Part shown: in pieces, positions 30,893 to 41,021 of the stretch
How the letters are laid out: every line of letters begins with the position of its first letter
Position numbering within the stretch: position 1 is the first letter of the stretch
Assembly: GCA_021502835.1 (NCBI GenBank)
Contig: JAKFGP010000062.1
Coordinates: forward strand, 62,001-126,000
Length of the DNA: 64,000 nucleotides
Source: Streptomyces thinghirensis
GTDB taxonomy: Bacteria > Actinomycetota > Actinomycetia > Streptomycetales > Streptomycetaceae
Direction of reading: 5' to 3'
Made by a program: the position numbers and the translations under genes
The notes under the pieces: generated by a model
Seen by the model: the letters and a program-made list of their open reading frames with translations, nothing else
Database searches by the model: none
What the model was told of the DNA's origin: nothing

Positions 30893-30962
30893 GCGGGGTT
30901 AGCTTCGTGTGCAGAGGCCCGGACCAGGCGGGCCAGCTCGGAGGAGGAGAGGGCCGATGTCA

Positions 30963-31469
30963 TGGCTACCGCGACCGCCCCGTACGAAAGCGGCATCCTG
31001 CCGGACGAGACCGTAGACAGCGTGATGATCGGCGGCGGCGCCGGACTGAAGGACACCCGAGCCCGGTTCGCCGCCCGCGATGTTCGCGTCGTCGACACAC
31101 CCGTCCAGGAGGTCGTCGGGACGGAACCGGCAGTGTGCCAGGAGTTCGCGCGACCGACGGGCAGGTCGTCGAACGTCGCATCCTGGCCGGCGCCACGCGG
31201 ATGCACGACCGTACCGAAGGCCTGACGGGCTGAAGCTGCCGATGGAGGACCTGCCCGACGTCATGGGGCGCCGCTTCGCCTCGGCAGGCCGCCGCCGGCC
31301 ACCGACGTGCCCGGCCTGTGGGTGGCCGGGAACGCCACCGACCTCACCGCGCAGCTCGGCGCCTTGGCTGCCGTCGGTGACCCTGGCCGGCTCGCACATC
31401 AACGCCGTGCCGGTCGCGGCGGACGCCGACGCCGCCCTCGCCACTGGCCAGGGCACCGCGACCGCCTGA
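30963..31469 (+). pseudogene. FAD-dependent oxidoreductase (thioredoxin-reductase-like), internally deleted
   Basis: Front: SVMIGGGAGLKDTRARFAAR (broken GGGxAG nucleotide motif). End: VPGLWVAGNATDLTAQLGAL, AGSHINAVPVAADADAA. The family is normally about 310-330 residues; here the middle, including most of the NAD-binding half, is missing and the first GxGxxG is followed directly by downstream text. Single indels cannot restore it, so it is a genuine pseudogene or a badly collapsed assembly. Divergent from the XRE-cupin regulator that would be expected to control it. Confidence 0.7.
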
Positions 31470-31613
31470 ACGCCGCGCCCGTACCGGCTCGGACTTCATC
31501 CGCACGAGGCCCTCCCCCTCCTGCTCCATCCACCCGGGCGACCGGCCTGTTCCGGCGCTCGATTCACATGCCCTTTTCGAGAGGAACATATAGGTACGCG
31601 TCCGTCCCGCCAG

Positions 31614-33181
31614 GTGGCGGCCGAGAAAGGCGTGAGCGCGCCGGACACGCGTCAGCTGCGCGGCATCCTGATCGCCGTCTCCATAGCCCTGATGGCCGTC
31701 ATCGCGTCCGTATCGGGGTTGAACGTCGCGCAGACCCACCTCGCGGTCGAGTTCGACGCCTCGCAGAGCACTGTTCTGTGGATCATCAACATCTACACCT
31801 GACCCTGGCGGCGCTGTTGCGCCCTCGGCGCGATCGGTGACCGCCTGGGCCGCAAACCCATGCTGATCACCGGGCTCACCGTCTTCGGCATCGCGAACGT
31901 GGCAGCCGGCTTCTGCTCCGAACGCCGAGGTGATGCTGGCCTCGCGGGTGAGTCTCGGGTGTCGGAGCGGCCGTGATCATGCCGATCACCCTGGCCGTGA
32001 TCACCTCCACCTTCCCGGAGGAACAACGCGGCAAGGCGATCGGCGTGTGGACCGGTGTCGCCGGCGGCGGCGGCATCCTGGGCATGTTCCTGTCCGCCCT
32101 CCTCGTCGACGTCGCGGACTGGCGCTGGCTGTTCGTCCTGCCCGTGGTCCTGGTCGCCGCCGCTATGGCCATGACGCTGAAGTCGGTGCCCAACTCCCGC
32201 GAACGCTCCGCGCACCCTTCGACACAGTCGGCGCACTGATCTCCGTGGTCGCCGTGGTCGGCCTCATCTTCGCCCTGCAGGAAGGCCCCGAGCGCGGCTG
32301 GACCGACGCCGCGTCGCTGACCGGTCTCGGCGTCGGACTCGTCGCCGCAGTGGCCTTCGTCGCCTGGCAGCTGCACCGCCGCGACGCGCTTCGCTCCTGG
32401 ACGTGCGCCTGTTCCGTGAGCAGCGGCCTGGCCGGCGGCTCCCTCACCCTGCTCGTGGTCTTCGGTGTCCAGGCCGGTGTCGCCGTGGTCCTCTTCCCGT
32501 TCTTCCAGGCCGTGCTGGGCTGGTCCGGGCTGCTGTCCACCCTGGCACTGATGCCGATGGCCCTCATGATGATGGTGCTGTCCGGCGCCGCTCCCAAGGT
32601 GGCCGCCCGCATCGGCTCCCGCTCGACCATGGCCGCCGGCATCGCGCTCGGCGCGGCCGGTCTGGCCCTGATGGCCCTGTTCGTCTCCGTCGACGGGCAG
32701 TTACCCGACCATCCTGCCCGGCATGATCGCCATGGGTGTCGGCATGGGCCTGGCGATGACGCCGTCCACCGAGGCCATCACCATGTCGCTGCCGCGCGAG
32801 AAACAGGGCGTCGCCTCCGCGCTCAACGACGTCACCCGCGAGTTCGGCACCGCGCTCGGCGTCGCCCTGCTCGGCGCCCTGGTCTCCGCCGGCTACCGCA
32901 ACGCCATCGACGACGAGCTCGACGCTCTCCCCGCCGACACGCGGACACCGCACGCGAAGGCATCGCCAACGCCCTTGAGGCATCCGGCGGCGCGGGCTCC
33001 ACGCCCAGGACCTCGTGCGCGCCGCCCAGCAGTCCTTCGTCGACGGCTGGCAGCAGGCCATGTGGGCCGGCGTGGCGGTCATGGGCATCCTGTCCGTCTA
33101 CGTCGCCCTGCACGGCCCGAAGAACGCCGTCCCCGCCCCGCGTCCCGACAGCGAAGTCGCCGAGGCCGTTCCTCCAAGTGA
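31614..33181 (+). CDS. MFS drug exporter, 14-TM (DHA2/EmrB-QacA) type
   Basis: About 520 residues. GILIAVSIALMAVIASVSGL, HLAVEFDASQSTVLWIINIY, GRKPMLITGLTVFGIANVAA (motif A region), VIMPITLAVITSTFPEEQRG, AIGVWTGVAGGGGILGMFLS (motif C-like), LVDVADWRWLFVLPVVLVAA, LTLLVVFGVQAGVAVVLFPF, LGWSGLLSTLALMPMALMMM, SLPREKQGVASALNDVTREF, GTALGVALLGALVSAGYRNA. Exports hydrophobic drugs in exchange for protons. GTG 31614 is the likely start. Frame changes near 31810, 31925, 31960, 32210, 32400, 32700 and 32940. Confidence 0.9.
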
Positions 33182-33284
33182 TCTGCGCCCGCCCGGGACT
33201 CCCGGACGTACTCCCCTCCCCGGCGGGCGCCGCGCGCGCCACTCCGTACCGGTCACCCGGCGCCGGTACGCGGCGAGATCACGT

Positions 33285-33535
33285 AGATGCGTCACCGGGA
33301 CGCCACGACCCACCGGGGACCCACCGAAGTCGAACTCGCCCAACGCCTCGACATCAGCCGCCGTACCGTCCGCCGCGACATCGAGCGGTTGCGAGAACTC
33401 GGCTGTCCCTTGCATGCCCCCCAGGCGCAGCCGGGTACCAGCTCGGCGCCCGGCGCCCCAACGCCGCCTGGTCCTTCCCGCAGTCCTCGCACGGCAGGCC
33501 TGGCGCACCGCTTCGGCGGCCGCCGTGCGTCGTAA
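33285..33535 (+). pseudogene. N-terminal fragment of a WYL-type (DeoR-like HTH) regulator
   Basis: GPTEVELAQRLDISRRTVRR, DIERLRELGCPLHA and, in a shifted frame, GYQLGA form the helix-turn-helix start of WYL-domain regulators (E-A-RL-VS-RTVRRDIERLR-LGYP). The WYL ligand part is missing; the sequence becomes unrecognisable after about 33480. Confidence 0.6.
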
Positions 33536-34184
33536 GTGGCGTACCGCAGTTCCCAGCACCGCATCGATGCGGTCGCGCTCGCGACGCCGGAGGCGCGGAG
33601 CCAGTTCGGGGCCTCGATCGCTTCCTCACCGAGGGCCGCGGACGGAGCGGGCCGCCGGTTTGTGTCCTGGGCGAACCACGGCACCTGCGCGAAGACCATG
33701 CTTACGACTCTCGCGGTCATCGAGGCCGAACAGCTCGCCGACCGCGTCATCGTGGTGACCCGCGACGGAACGGCTCTAGTACGACAACGAGTCGATGGCG
33801 CGTGAGGCCGCTGGCCCGCCGCCGACAAGGCCGTCGCTCGCGGGCGTTCCCGCGCGTGGTCGGCCCGCGAGACGGCCGCCTTCAATCACGACATTGCTCG
33901 CGCAGAGGTAATGCGTGTGCACCGAGATGTGCCGGGCGAAGACGAGCGCCTGGCCGTCGTACGGCGGCTCAGGAAGGCTCACTCATGCTCTTGTTACGAG
34001 CTCTGGGGCAGCCACGACCTCGCTCAGGTAGGACGGGACGATCAACTCGTGGGAGACCCACCTGTGCTAGGCGGCGAAGCTGGTGGCGGTCGACGCCCGG
34101 TGCGTCCGAATCCCCGGACCGGCCACGAGGAGCAGCGGCCGGCCGGCAGGAAGCCGTCCACAGGACATCGCCCCGAGTTGTGCC
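33536..34184. other. Unassigned region
   Basis: About 650 bases. A rightward frame at 33536-33805 includes AKTMLTTLAVIEAEQLADRV / IVVTRDGTA, faintly like the SxxK region of D-Ala-D-Ala carboxypeptidases or serine hydrolases, but no further motif supports it. Nothing clear in 33806-34184. Confidence 0.3.
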
Positions 34185-35027
34185 TCAGCGAAATGCGGCG
34201 ATGCTACGGGCGACCCAGTCGTTGAAAAGACGCGGAGCGCGACCGAGGACTCGTTCCACGTCCGAGCTGATCCGCAGTTCCGCGGGGTTCGGAGCGGAGA
34301 TGATGTCCAGGGTGTCGTCGGCGAGCTCCGGCGGCTATCGAACTGGGTCATCGCGGCCTTGGCCTCCTCGCGGGTGAGTTCGTGGAATCGCACCGGTGAG
34401 CCGAGCGCGGCGGCGATGACCTCCGCCTGCTGACGGGGCGTGATCACCTCGGGCCCGGTCAGCTCGAAGACTCCGCCGGTGTGCCGGTCGTCCAGCAGGG
34501 CAGGCCGCAGCGACCTCGGCAATGTCCGCCGGGTCGACGATCGGAACCCCGACATCGCCGAAGGGTGCGGAGACCGTCCCTTGCGTGCGAACGGACTCCG
34601 CCCACGCCAAGGCGTTGGAGGCGAAGCCGCCCGGTCGTAGGACGGCCCAGTCCAGGCCGGATTCTCTCAACGCGTCCTCCACCGCGCGCATCGCGATCCG
34701 CGACGGGCCGAGCGGCCTGGTCGCCACGCCCTGCGAAGAAGCAGGACGACTCGGCGGACCCCGCTGGCAGTGGCCACGTCGATAAGGTCGGTCAGCCTGG
34801 CTTCGGGGGCGTGCAGGTCGCCGGACAGCAGGAGGAACAGCGCCTTCGCCCCATCCAAAGCGGCGCTGAGGCTCTGCGGCTCGGCCAAGTCAGCCGACAC
34901 GTGCCGGACTCCGTCCGGCATTGCCGCCGCGTGCCGTGACACCGCCGTCACCTGCTCGCCCGCCTTGGCCAGGGCCTGCGTCAAAGGCCGGCCCACATTC
35001 CCCGGTAGCCCCGGTCACCACGATCAT
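34185..35027 (-). CDS. NmrA-like NAD(P)H-binding protein
   Basis: ATG 35027 after AGGAGC. MIVVTGATGNVGRPLTQALA (dinucleotide-binding), HVSADLAEPQSLSAALDGAK, ALFLLLSGDLHAPEARLTDL, IDVATASGVRRVVLLSS, AVEDALRESGLDWAVLRPGG, FASNALAWAESVRTQGTV, VPIVDPADIAEVAAA, GGVFELTGPEVITPRQQAEV, IAAALGSPVRFHELTREEAK, and the end NDWVARSIAAFR. Atypical SDR of the NmrA/HSCARG type, which reduces quinones or senses redox. About 280 residues. Divergent from an HxlR regulator across an operator-like repeat, a common arrangement. Confidence 0.88.
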
Positions 35028-35078
35028 GTTCAGCTCCTAGTCCGTTGTGCACTGCGGCAATTGACGCTAGAAGGCAGA

Positions 35079-35093
35079 CTTACTTTCTGTAAG
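35079..35093. promoter_or_regulatory. HxlR-type operator between the NmrA-like and HxlR genes
   Basis: CTTAC-TTTCT-GTAAG, a perfect five-base inverted repeat around a five-base spacer, in the 92-base gap between divergent starts. It closely resembles the ACTTACTTTCTGTAAGA-type sites described for redox-sensing HxlR/QorR regulators. It probably lets the HxlR protein control itself and the reductase. Confidence 0.7.
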
Positions 35094-35119
35094 AACATAC
35101 CCAGAGGTAAGCTCCGGAC

Positions 35120-35529
35120 ATGAGCGAAGGTGCGCAGCTGACACAGGCTGAGGCGGGCAACCGGTATAGGTGTTTCACACCGACTGCCCTGCGCGCGACG
35201 TGGTCGACCACGTGACCAGCAGGTGGGGTATCTGGGTGCTGATCGCCTTGCGGAGCACCGACCTTCGGTTTTACGAGCTGCGCGACAGCATCCAGGGCAT
35301 CAGCGAGAAGATGCTCGCTCAGACACTGCGCGCACTGGTCCAGGACGACCTGGTCTGGCGGAAGGTCGAGCCGACGACGCCACCTCAAGTCACCTACGGG
35401 CTGACTGAGTTCGGCCAGGACCTCGGTGAGCCACTGACGGACTTGTTCGACCGGATCACCCAGCGGCTGGCAGCCAGTGGGACGTCTGTCACGGACAAGC
35501 CGACCGCAGAAGCTCGACGGGTGCCGTAG
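35120..35529 (+). CDS. HxlR-family transcriptional regulator
   Basis: ATG 35120. After one indel near 35165 the text reads VFHTDCPARDVVDHVTSRWG, IWVLIALRSTDLRFYELRDS, IQGISEKMLAQTLRALVQDD, LVWRKVEPTTPPQVTYGLTE, FGQDLGEPLTDLFDRITQRL. This is the winged-helix HxlR fold, about 135 residues. The Cys in TDCPARDV is at the position used for thiol-redox sensing in QorR/HypR-type members. It is divergent from the NmrA-like reductase and likely represses both genes until oxidised. Confidence 0.9.
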
Positions 35530-35807
35530 CCCAATCCCGATCTTCGACAACAGCGCCGTGTTGCCGCCGAACGCTCACTGTCGCGGCGATCTCGCCCACC
35601 GCACACGCCAAAGCCCACGAGCGATGCCTCGTGAGCCCACGGCGTCAGCGAGCTTCCGCCAGGGGCACCAGCGTCAGAGCCCAATCACCTGTACGAGTGA
35701 GCGACTTGACCGGCCAGTCTCATATTCGTGTCACATAGGCCATCGCTTGGCCACCGCTCGTGAGATTTGGCCACCGAAATGCGAGACCGTACATCAGCGG
35801 TCTTCTA
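35530..35807. other. No gene recognised
   Basis: About 280 bases between the HxlR gene and the IS5 element. Somewhat lower GC near 35700-35800; no terminator or gene was convincing. Confidence 0.4.
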
Positions 35808-36725
35808 GAGCCTGTTGCAAAAGTGGATCTTGAGTTGTGATGTTCGTGGTGTGGCGCGAGGGGACCTGACGGACTGGCAGTGGGCTCGACTGGAGCCGCT
35901 GCTGCCGGCGGGAAAAGAGGCCGGGGCGTCCGCGGACGTGGACACGTCGGCAGTTGATCGACGGGATACGGTGGCTGGCCCAGGCGGGCGGGCCCTGGCG
36001 GGACGTTCCCGAGCGGTACGGCCCGTGGGGCCGGGTCTACGACCTGTTCCGCCGCTGGCAGCGCGACGGCACATGGAAGCGGATCCCGGAGCGACTGCAG
36101 GTCCAAGCCGATGAGCGGGCCCTCATCACGTGGGACGTAACTGTGGACTCGACCGTCTGCCGTGCCCACCAGCACGCCGCTGGCGCGCGCAATAGGGGAT
36201 CTGCAGCGCGAGCCGCCCGGCGGGGGCGACACCGATCCGGACGACCACGGGCTCCGACGCTCGCCGCGGCCTGACAACGAAGATCCACCTCGCGGCCGAG
36301 CAGGGCGAAGCCACTGTCCTGCTGATTGCTGCGGCCACCGCCACGACAGCCGCCACGACAGCCCGCAGTTCCAGCCCGTCCTCGAACGCATCCGCGTCCC
36401 TCGCACCGGTCCCGGACGCCCACGCACCACGCCGGACAGGGTCCGTGCCGACAAAGCCTATGGATCCCGCTTGAACCGCTCCTACCTGCGCGGGCGCAGG
36501 ATCGGGTGCACCATCCCGGAGAAGGCCGACCAGGTCCGCAACCGCGAGAAGCTCGGGTCCCGGGGCGGTCGGCCACCCGCCCTCGACAAGGACGACTACA
36601 AGGAACGCCACGCGGTGGAGTGCGGGATCAGTCGGCTGAAACGGCACCGCGCGGTGGCCACGAGATACGACAAACTCGCCGTCCGATACGAGACGACGGT
36701 GCTGGTTGCAGTCCTCAACGATTGA
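35808..36725 (+). mobile_element. IS5-family insertion sequence with nearly full transposase
   Basis: Transposase from GTG 35851 to TGA 36725. [91 protein letters not shown] (first Asp), [20 protein letters not shown] (second Asp), [36 protein letters not shown] (Glu), [20 protein letters not shown]. Left end probably GAGCCTGTTGCAAAAGTGG at 35808. No matching inverted repeat was found on the right; the element runs straight into a terpene-synthase fragment. Three indels (about 35925, 36165, 36255-36340) break the frame. Confidence 0.85.
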
Positions 36726-37166
36726 GCGTCTGCACCGCACGCCGGACATCGACCTGGAGCTGTCGACGCACTGCGAGTACCTGCGGGGCCGGTACAAGAC
36801 GATCGGGCTCATCCTCGACGTGGCCACATCGAGGGCGCTCTCGGCTTCGACGTTCCGCATGCGGTGCGCCGCACCACCGCCTGGCAGAACGTGGGGCTTT
36901 CACCCGGCGGACTCCGAGCACCAGGTCACCCGCACCATCGCAGCCAGGATCACAGAGTTCCTCCACCTTGAACGCGTCTTTCCCGACCGCGTCATGGACC
37001 TTCATCTGTCCGCCTGGATCTCCAACAGGTGCGAGACGTCGTGGCAGGTGAAGATCATGAGCCAGGGTGCGCTGGCCTGGTACACCGAGACGTCCCGTTA
37101 CATCCCCGAACAGAGCAGACAGACCCCTCGTGGTGCCAGACATGACCGAACCGGTGGTCTGAATCG
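36726..37166 (+). pseudogene. C-terminal fragment of a class I terpene synthase
   Basis: After the IS end: EYLRGRYKTIGLILDV, then HIEGALGFDVPHAVRRTTAW in another frame, then TRTIAARITEFLHLERVFPD, and MSQGALAWYTETSRYIPEQ. These match in order the pentalenene-synthase-like pattern 'YL-R-TIG---D--E---FEVPH-V' and the closing 'AR---FL-LE--LP' and 'G--W---SGRY'. The stretch between TTAW and TRTI, which should carry the Mg-binding NSE/DTE triad, is shortened by roughly 40-50 residues, and the Asp-rich front half is gone. Inactive. The call rests on motif order and is moderately firm. Confidence 0.5.
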
Positions 37167-37326
37167 TCCTGGCCGAGCACCGTCGGTGCCGGAGTCGCGC
37201 TACGTCCGACCACTGACGGCGAACAGCAAGTCCAGCAATTTCCCGACCGGTTCGACCCCAAGCCGACCGATAGGGTGCCGCTGCCGTGGCCCTCCTCCCC
37301 GCGGGCCCACCCCACTTAGGAGTTGC

Positions 37327-37666
37327 ATGCCCTCCTCCCCCATCGGGCCGACCGAGTCCGACACCTATATGGCCGTATGCGGTCACACACACCTGTTTCC
37401 GGGCGCTCGCTGCCGTGTCCAGGGGTTGCCCGACCCGCACGCCTTCGCCGGCGCACCGGCGCCGATCGATTTGGACCTGCGCTTCTCCGACGCGGTGATC
37501 TCAGAGGCGCGGCTGTCGACGGAGCATCCGGCAGGTCTCGTCCTCGCCGTCCCGGCCTACACCACCGGGGCGGGCACGTCGATCGGCGGCCGTACCTGTC
37601 GTTCGCGCGTTGACCCCGATCGGCGACGAGGTCGAAGTGACCATCGGCGGCGCTTCCCGCACCTGA
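37327..37666 (+). CDS. Hypothetical protein
   Basis: ATG 37327. MPSSPIGPTESDTYMAVCGH, THLFPGARCRVQGLPDPHAF, DLRFSDAVISEARLSTEHPA, GLVLAVPAYTTGAGTSIGGR and, after one frame change near 37595, TPIGDEVEVTIGGASRT. About 113 residues of beta-rich, soluble appearance. No family recognised. Its end converges on the stop of the leftward XRE regulator 28 bases away. Confidence 0.5.
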
Positions 37667-37694
37667 GTGCCGGTCTCGAATCCAGCGTCCCCGT

Positions 37695-38623
37695 TCAGCC
37701 CCATTCCCACTCGAGCCCGTACACCCCGGGCGGGCACTCGGCGGGGAGCACATGGGCGGCGTGGGAGGCGTCCAGTTCCACCCGGTGACGGTCACGCGGT
37801 TCGTCGCCGAGCCGTTCCCGGTAGTAGTAGTGGCAGTGTGCCGGGGCGCGAGCGGATGGAACCGTACGTGCAGCAGGTAGGACCGGAGCGGGTCCCGGAT
37901 ACGGCGCTCGTGCGAATGGGAGGTCATGGACGTGCGTCCGATACGAATGGTGTAGTCGACCACCGCTGTCTCGTTGCGGGCCAGGGGCCGGCCGAAGGAG
38001 ATGTCGGCCACCACGTTGCACAGGTCCGGCACGAATTGTCTGCCGGTCAGCTCTCCGTTGCGTACGTCGATCTCGACGTCGTCGGACGGCTGTGCGTCCA
38101 GGAAGTGGACGACGGTGACTTGCCGGGCACCGGCACTGACTGCGCGCAGGACGTTGGTCACGGTGATCTCGCGGATGGAGCGGTGCTCGTCCAGAGTCAT
38201 CGTCTCGTGGCTGACGAGCAGTTGGGTGTCGGCGTTGAAGTGTGCGAATGCCTCGCCGAGGGCTTGCTCGAGGTCGGACTTGTCACCGTAGACGCAGCGG
38301 GCGGCGGTGGGATCGTGGGCCAGGGCTCGGCCCCGGGGGCGGTGGGGTCCGAGCAGGGAGCGCAGAGTGCCCGGCTCGAGGCCGAGCATGGGTTCCAGTG
38401 CGTCGATGGCCTGCAGCGACTGGGAGCGCTCGGGTTGGCTGCGTCCACGCTGCCAGTGGCTGAGTGTGGCCACGCTCACGTTGATGCCCTGAGCCTGCAG
38501 GCGGCCGCATATCCGCTCCAGGGGCAGTCCGCGGCGCCGCAGAGCATCTCGGAGGGCGAGGGCGAAGTTCGTTCGGTTCCGCGGTGATCGTGGCTCGAGC
38601 TGGTCGGCATGACTTCTTTCCAC
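37695..38623 (-). CDS. XRE-family regulator with large C-terminal domain
   Basis: GTG 38623. ALRDALRRRGLPLERICGRL, QAQGINVSVATLSHWQRGRS and QPERSQSLQAIDALEPMLGL form a helix-turn-helix. The rest (EQALGEAFAHFNADTQLLVS, REITVTNVLRAVSAGARQVT, ISFGRPLARNETAVVDYTIR, RSYLLHVRFHPLAP and a final LPAECPPGVYGLEWEWG) resembles a conserved, unnamed C-terminal domain in Streptomyces regulators. About 305 residues. The first 260 codons are in one clean frame, unusual here; indels appear only near 37800. Confidence 0.75.
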
Positions 38624-38720
38624 GGGAGTGCTGCCCCCTGCCGGCGACCGGACCGCACGCCGACGGGACCGCCCACCGTAGCCGGTGAACGGTCCCTGGT
38701 CATCGGAGAGCGGGTGGATG

Positions 38721-39919
38721 TCAGTTGGTGTTCAGCGTCAGGCCGTAGTAGCTGAGCGCGTCGTCCAACGGCTGGAAGTAGGAGGAGCCGCGGGAGTTCA
38801 CACCTCCCGTGCACTGCTGGCCGGTGGGGCCCCCGGAGGTCAGGCCCTGGGCCTGGTTGCCGGAGATGTAGGCGCCGCCGCTGTCACCGCCCTCGGTGCA
38901 GACGGTGGAGCTGCCGAGGCCGGTGACCACGGTGTCGGGGCCGCCGTTCTGGTCCGTGTACGTCACGCTTGACGTTGTGCGACTCGACCTTGCCGCAGGT
39001 CCAGCCGGTGGTCTGGCCGGACGTTGCACAACGCGGCCCCCGAGGCGGCACGCTGGCTGCCCCTGACGGCGAGCCGGGCTGCTGTTGCCCCAGGTGCTCC
39101 CCACGCTGGTGGCGATGCGATTTGCCGGCGTCGATGGTGGCGAGCGCCCGCATGTCCACACTGCGGGAGCCGAGCGCGAACCGGGTGTCCGTGGCCTTGG
39201 CGAAGCGCGCGTTGTCGTAGGACAGCACGGGGAGGTCCTGCACGCAGTGTCCGGCGGTGACGAGGTACTGCTTGCCGCTCCGGTCATGGGCGCCGTAACC
39301 GACGGAGCAGACGAAGCCGTTGAAGGTCATCTGGCTGCCGGGGTAGATCACCGCCTGCGGGACGAGTTCTTCCTGGCCGCGCACGATCCTGACCGTAGCC
39401 GTACTTCTCGGCCTCGGTCAGGAAGGCCTTGGCGGCGGTGCCACGATCGCTGTTGACCTCGATCGTGACGGTGTCCGAGACAGGTCGACACGCCAGGAAG
39501 CCACGCCGGCCGGCACTCGCTTGACCGCGAGCGTGTCCAGCTTCGCCTTGATCCGGTCCAGTTCGGTCTGGCCCCGGGCGGGGACCCGGGCGGCCAGTCC
39601 GGCCTTCTCCACCTTCTTGGCCTCTGCGGTGTCGTCGGCGTTGACGGTCAGCTTGCCGGCGGCGTCAGAAGAAGGCTCCGTCGGCCGATATTCCGCTCTT
39701 GGCCAGGCTCGCCAGTCTGGCCTGCTGTGTCGCCTGCTGGTCCAGACGCTCGACGGCGGCTTTCTCGCTGACTCCGAGTGATGCGGCGAGGGCCTGCACC
39801 ATCTCCGGCTGGTACCGCGGGGCGGTTCCGGTGTCCTGGGCCTGGGCACCGCTCACGGCGGAAACCGAGAGAAGGACGCCGGCTGCGGCGACGAAGGCAT
39901 ACTTACGCGAAATGCGCAC
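38721..39919 (-). CDS. Secreted chymotrypsin-like S1 peptidase (streptogrisin / alpha-lytic type) with pro-region
   Basis: GTG 39919 after GGAAGGA. Signal peptide: RISRKYAFVAAAGVLLSVSA then VSGAQAQ. Pro-region: PEMVQALAASLGVSEKAAVE, AEAKKVEKAGLAARVPARGQ, TVTIEVNSDRGTAAKAFL. Mature protease: FVCSVGYGAHDRSGKQYLVT, AGHCV (His), RSVDMRALATIDAG (Asp), CTEGGDSGGAYISGNQAQGL (Ser), RGSSYFQPLDDALSYYGLTL. About 390 residues, normal for S1E/S1D enzymes that fold with a pro-peptide before autoprocessing outside the cell. Frame changes near 39665, 39500, 39410, 39100 and 38965. Confidence 0.93.
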
Positions 39920-40384
39920 ACTGATTCCTTCCAGTAGCAGGCAAGGTTGCGCAGCAGAGGGCGACTGCTTGCCTGGCGGCGACAGTTGGGGATGTTCGCC
40001 ACGCCTTGACTCTGGCCGAGCGGAAGATCGGCTCATCAAGGCCCGGAACAGCGAGGGTTTTAACAGAGATGGTTCAAAACTGTATAGGTCCGCGCCGTGG
40101 GACGGGATGCCTAGCGGGTGGGGCGCCGCCAACCTGAATAGCGTCCAGCTCAGCCAACAGGAGTTGGTGGAGCAGCACCCGAGGGGCCTTCTGGCGCCGC
40201 GAGACGGGGCGGCTGGTTCAGCAATCAGCGTCTCCACAGCCATCGAAGACGACCCGCCTCACGAGCACGAAACCAACTACTACGCGCAACACCAGCCCCA
40301 ACCGGCTACTGGAGTCAACGCTCAGAGAATCCACCGAACCCGGAGCGGTCCATCTGCCCAAGGTCGGCGGCGGCACGGTCCCCA

Positions 40385-40490
40385 ACGTCACGCTTGACCA
40401 GGGGCCCAGATGCCCTTCTCGGGATTCAGGTCTGGAGCGTAGGAGGGCAACCACCGACCGCGCGCTCCGAGTTCGAGGGGGCATGGCCCC
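40385..40490 (-). mobile_element. IS630-family transposase C-terminal remnant
   Basis: Leftward LPSYAPDLNPEKGIWAP, with LVKRDVGDRAAADLGQM in the next frame, is the characteristic end of IS630-type DDE transposases (LP-YAP-LNPVE--W). Only about 35 residues remain. Confidence 0.65.
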
Positions 40491-40535
40491 GGCTACTGTT
40501 CACTCGGGAAACGGCATCGTGGGAACAGAGGGCTG

Positions 40536-41021
40536 ATGGCGGTCGATGAGGCGCCGGTGGCACGGCTGCGGGTTCAGAACAACGGCGAGGACTTGCTGGA
40601 ACTGATCCTGGAGCCGTACGGAAGTGATCATTGGCTGGTACCGGGTGAGACCTTCGTGGTCTGGACGTTCGGCTCTCCGGACGGTGACCCGTGGTCCGGG
40701 ACGACGCATGGCAACGAGCCCTTCCAGGTGGACTACCGGTGCGGGTCGGTGACGGTGCATTCCAACGGGAGTCACTGCTACGTCGCGGACGTCGAAGGCA
40801 CCGAGATCGAGTGCGGCCACCGACGGCCGATCACCGATGAGACAGCCGTGATGTCTGGCGCCGCTGATCAGGCCGTCTCCAGCGGCCATCCGCCAGCGGG
40901 TGCCCTTCTCGCTGCGTATGCGGGCGCGTTCGCGGCGTTTGGCGGCCACGATGTCGGGGTGGCGTGCGTTGGCGTCCGCGCCGTCGCAGGTAGCGGTGCA
41001 GTTTGCGGGTCTGGACCGTGA
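40536..41021 (+). CDS. Hypothetical protein whose tail runs into IS debris
   Basis: ATG 40536, one frame of 161 codons. The first ~98 residues look like a real beta-rich soluble protein: RLRVQNNGEDLLELILEPYG, SDHWLVPGETFVVWTFGSPD, VTVHSNGSHCYVADVEGTEI. From about residue 100 the composition changes to Ala/Gly/Val-rich and lies opposite a transposase-like tail. The natural stop was therefore probably lost and the last third is read-through. Family unknown. Confidence 0.45.
   Translation: MAVDEAPVARLRVQNNGEDLLELILEPYGSDHWLVPGETFVVWTFGSPDGDPWSGTTHGNEPFQVDYRCGSVTVHSNGSHCYVADVEGTEIECGHRRPITDETAVMSGAADQAVSSGHPPAGALLAAYAGAFAAFGGHDVGVACVGVRAVAGSGAVCGSGP

Noticed and set aside
29422..31233. 603-codon rightward open frame
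   Set aside because: Runs antisense over recQ and the XRE-cupin gene, which have clear motifs on the other strand; composition is typical of a shadow frame.
33536..33805. D-Ala-D-Ala carboxypeptidase / beta-lactamase-like gene
   Set aside because: A single weak SxxK-like stretch without SxN or KTG motifs is not enough.
31930..34377. 815-codon rightward open frame
   Set aside because: It is the high-GC shadow of the MFS exporter and its downstream region; the second half is Arg/Pro-rich low-complexity text and crosses genes on both strands.
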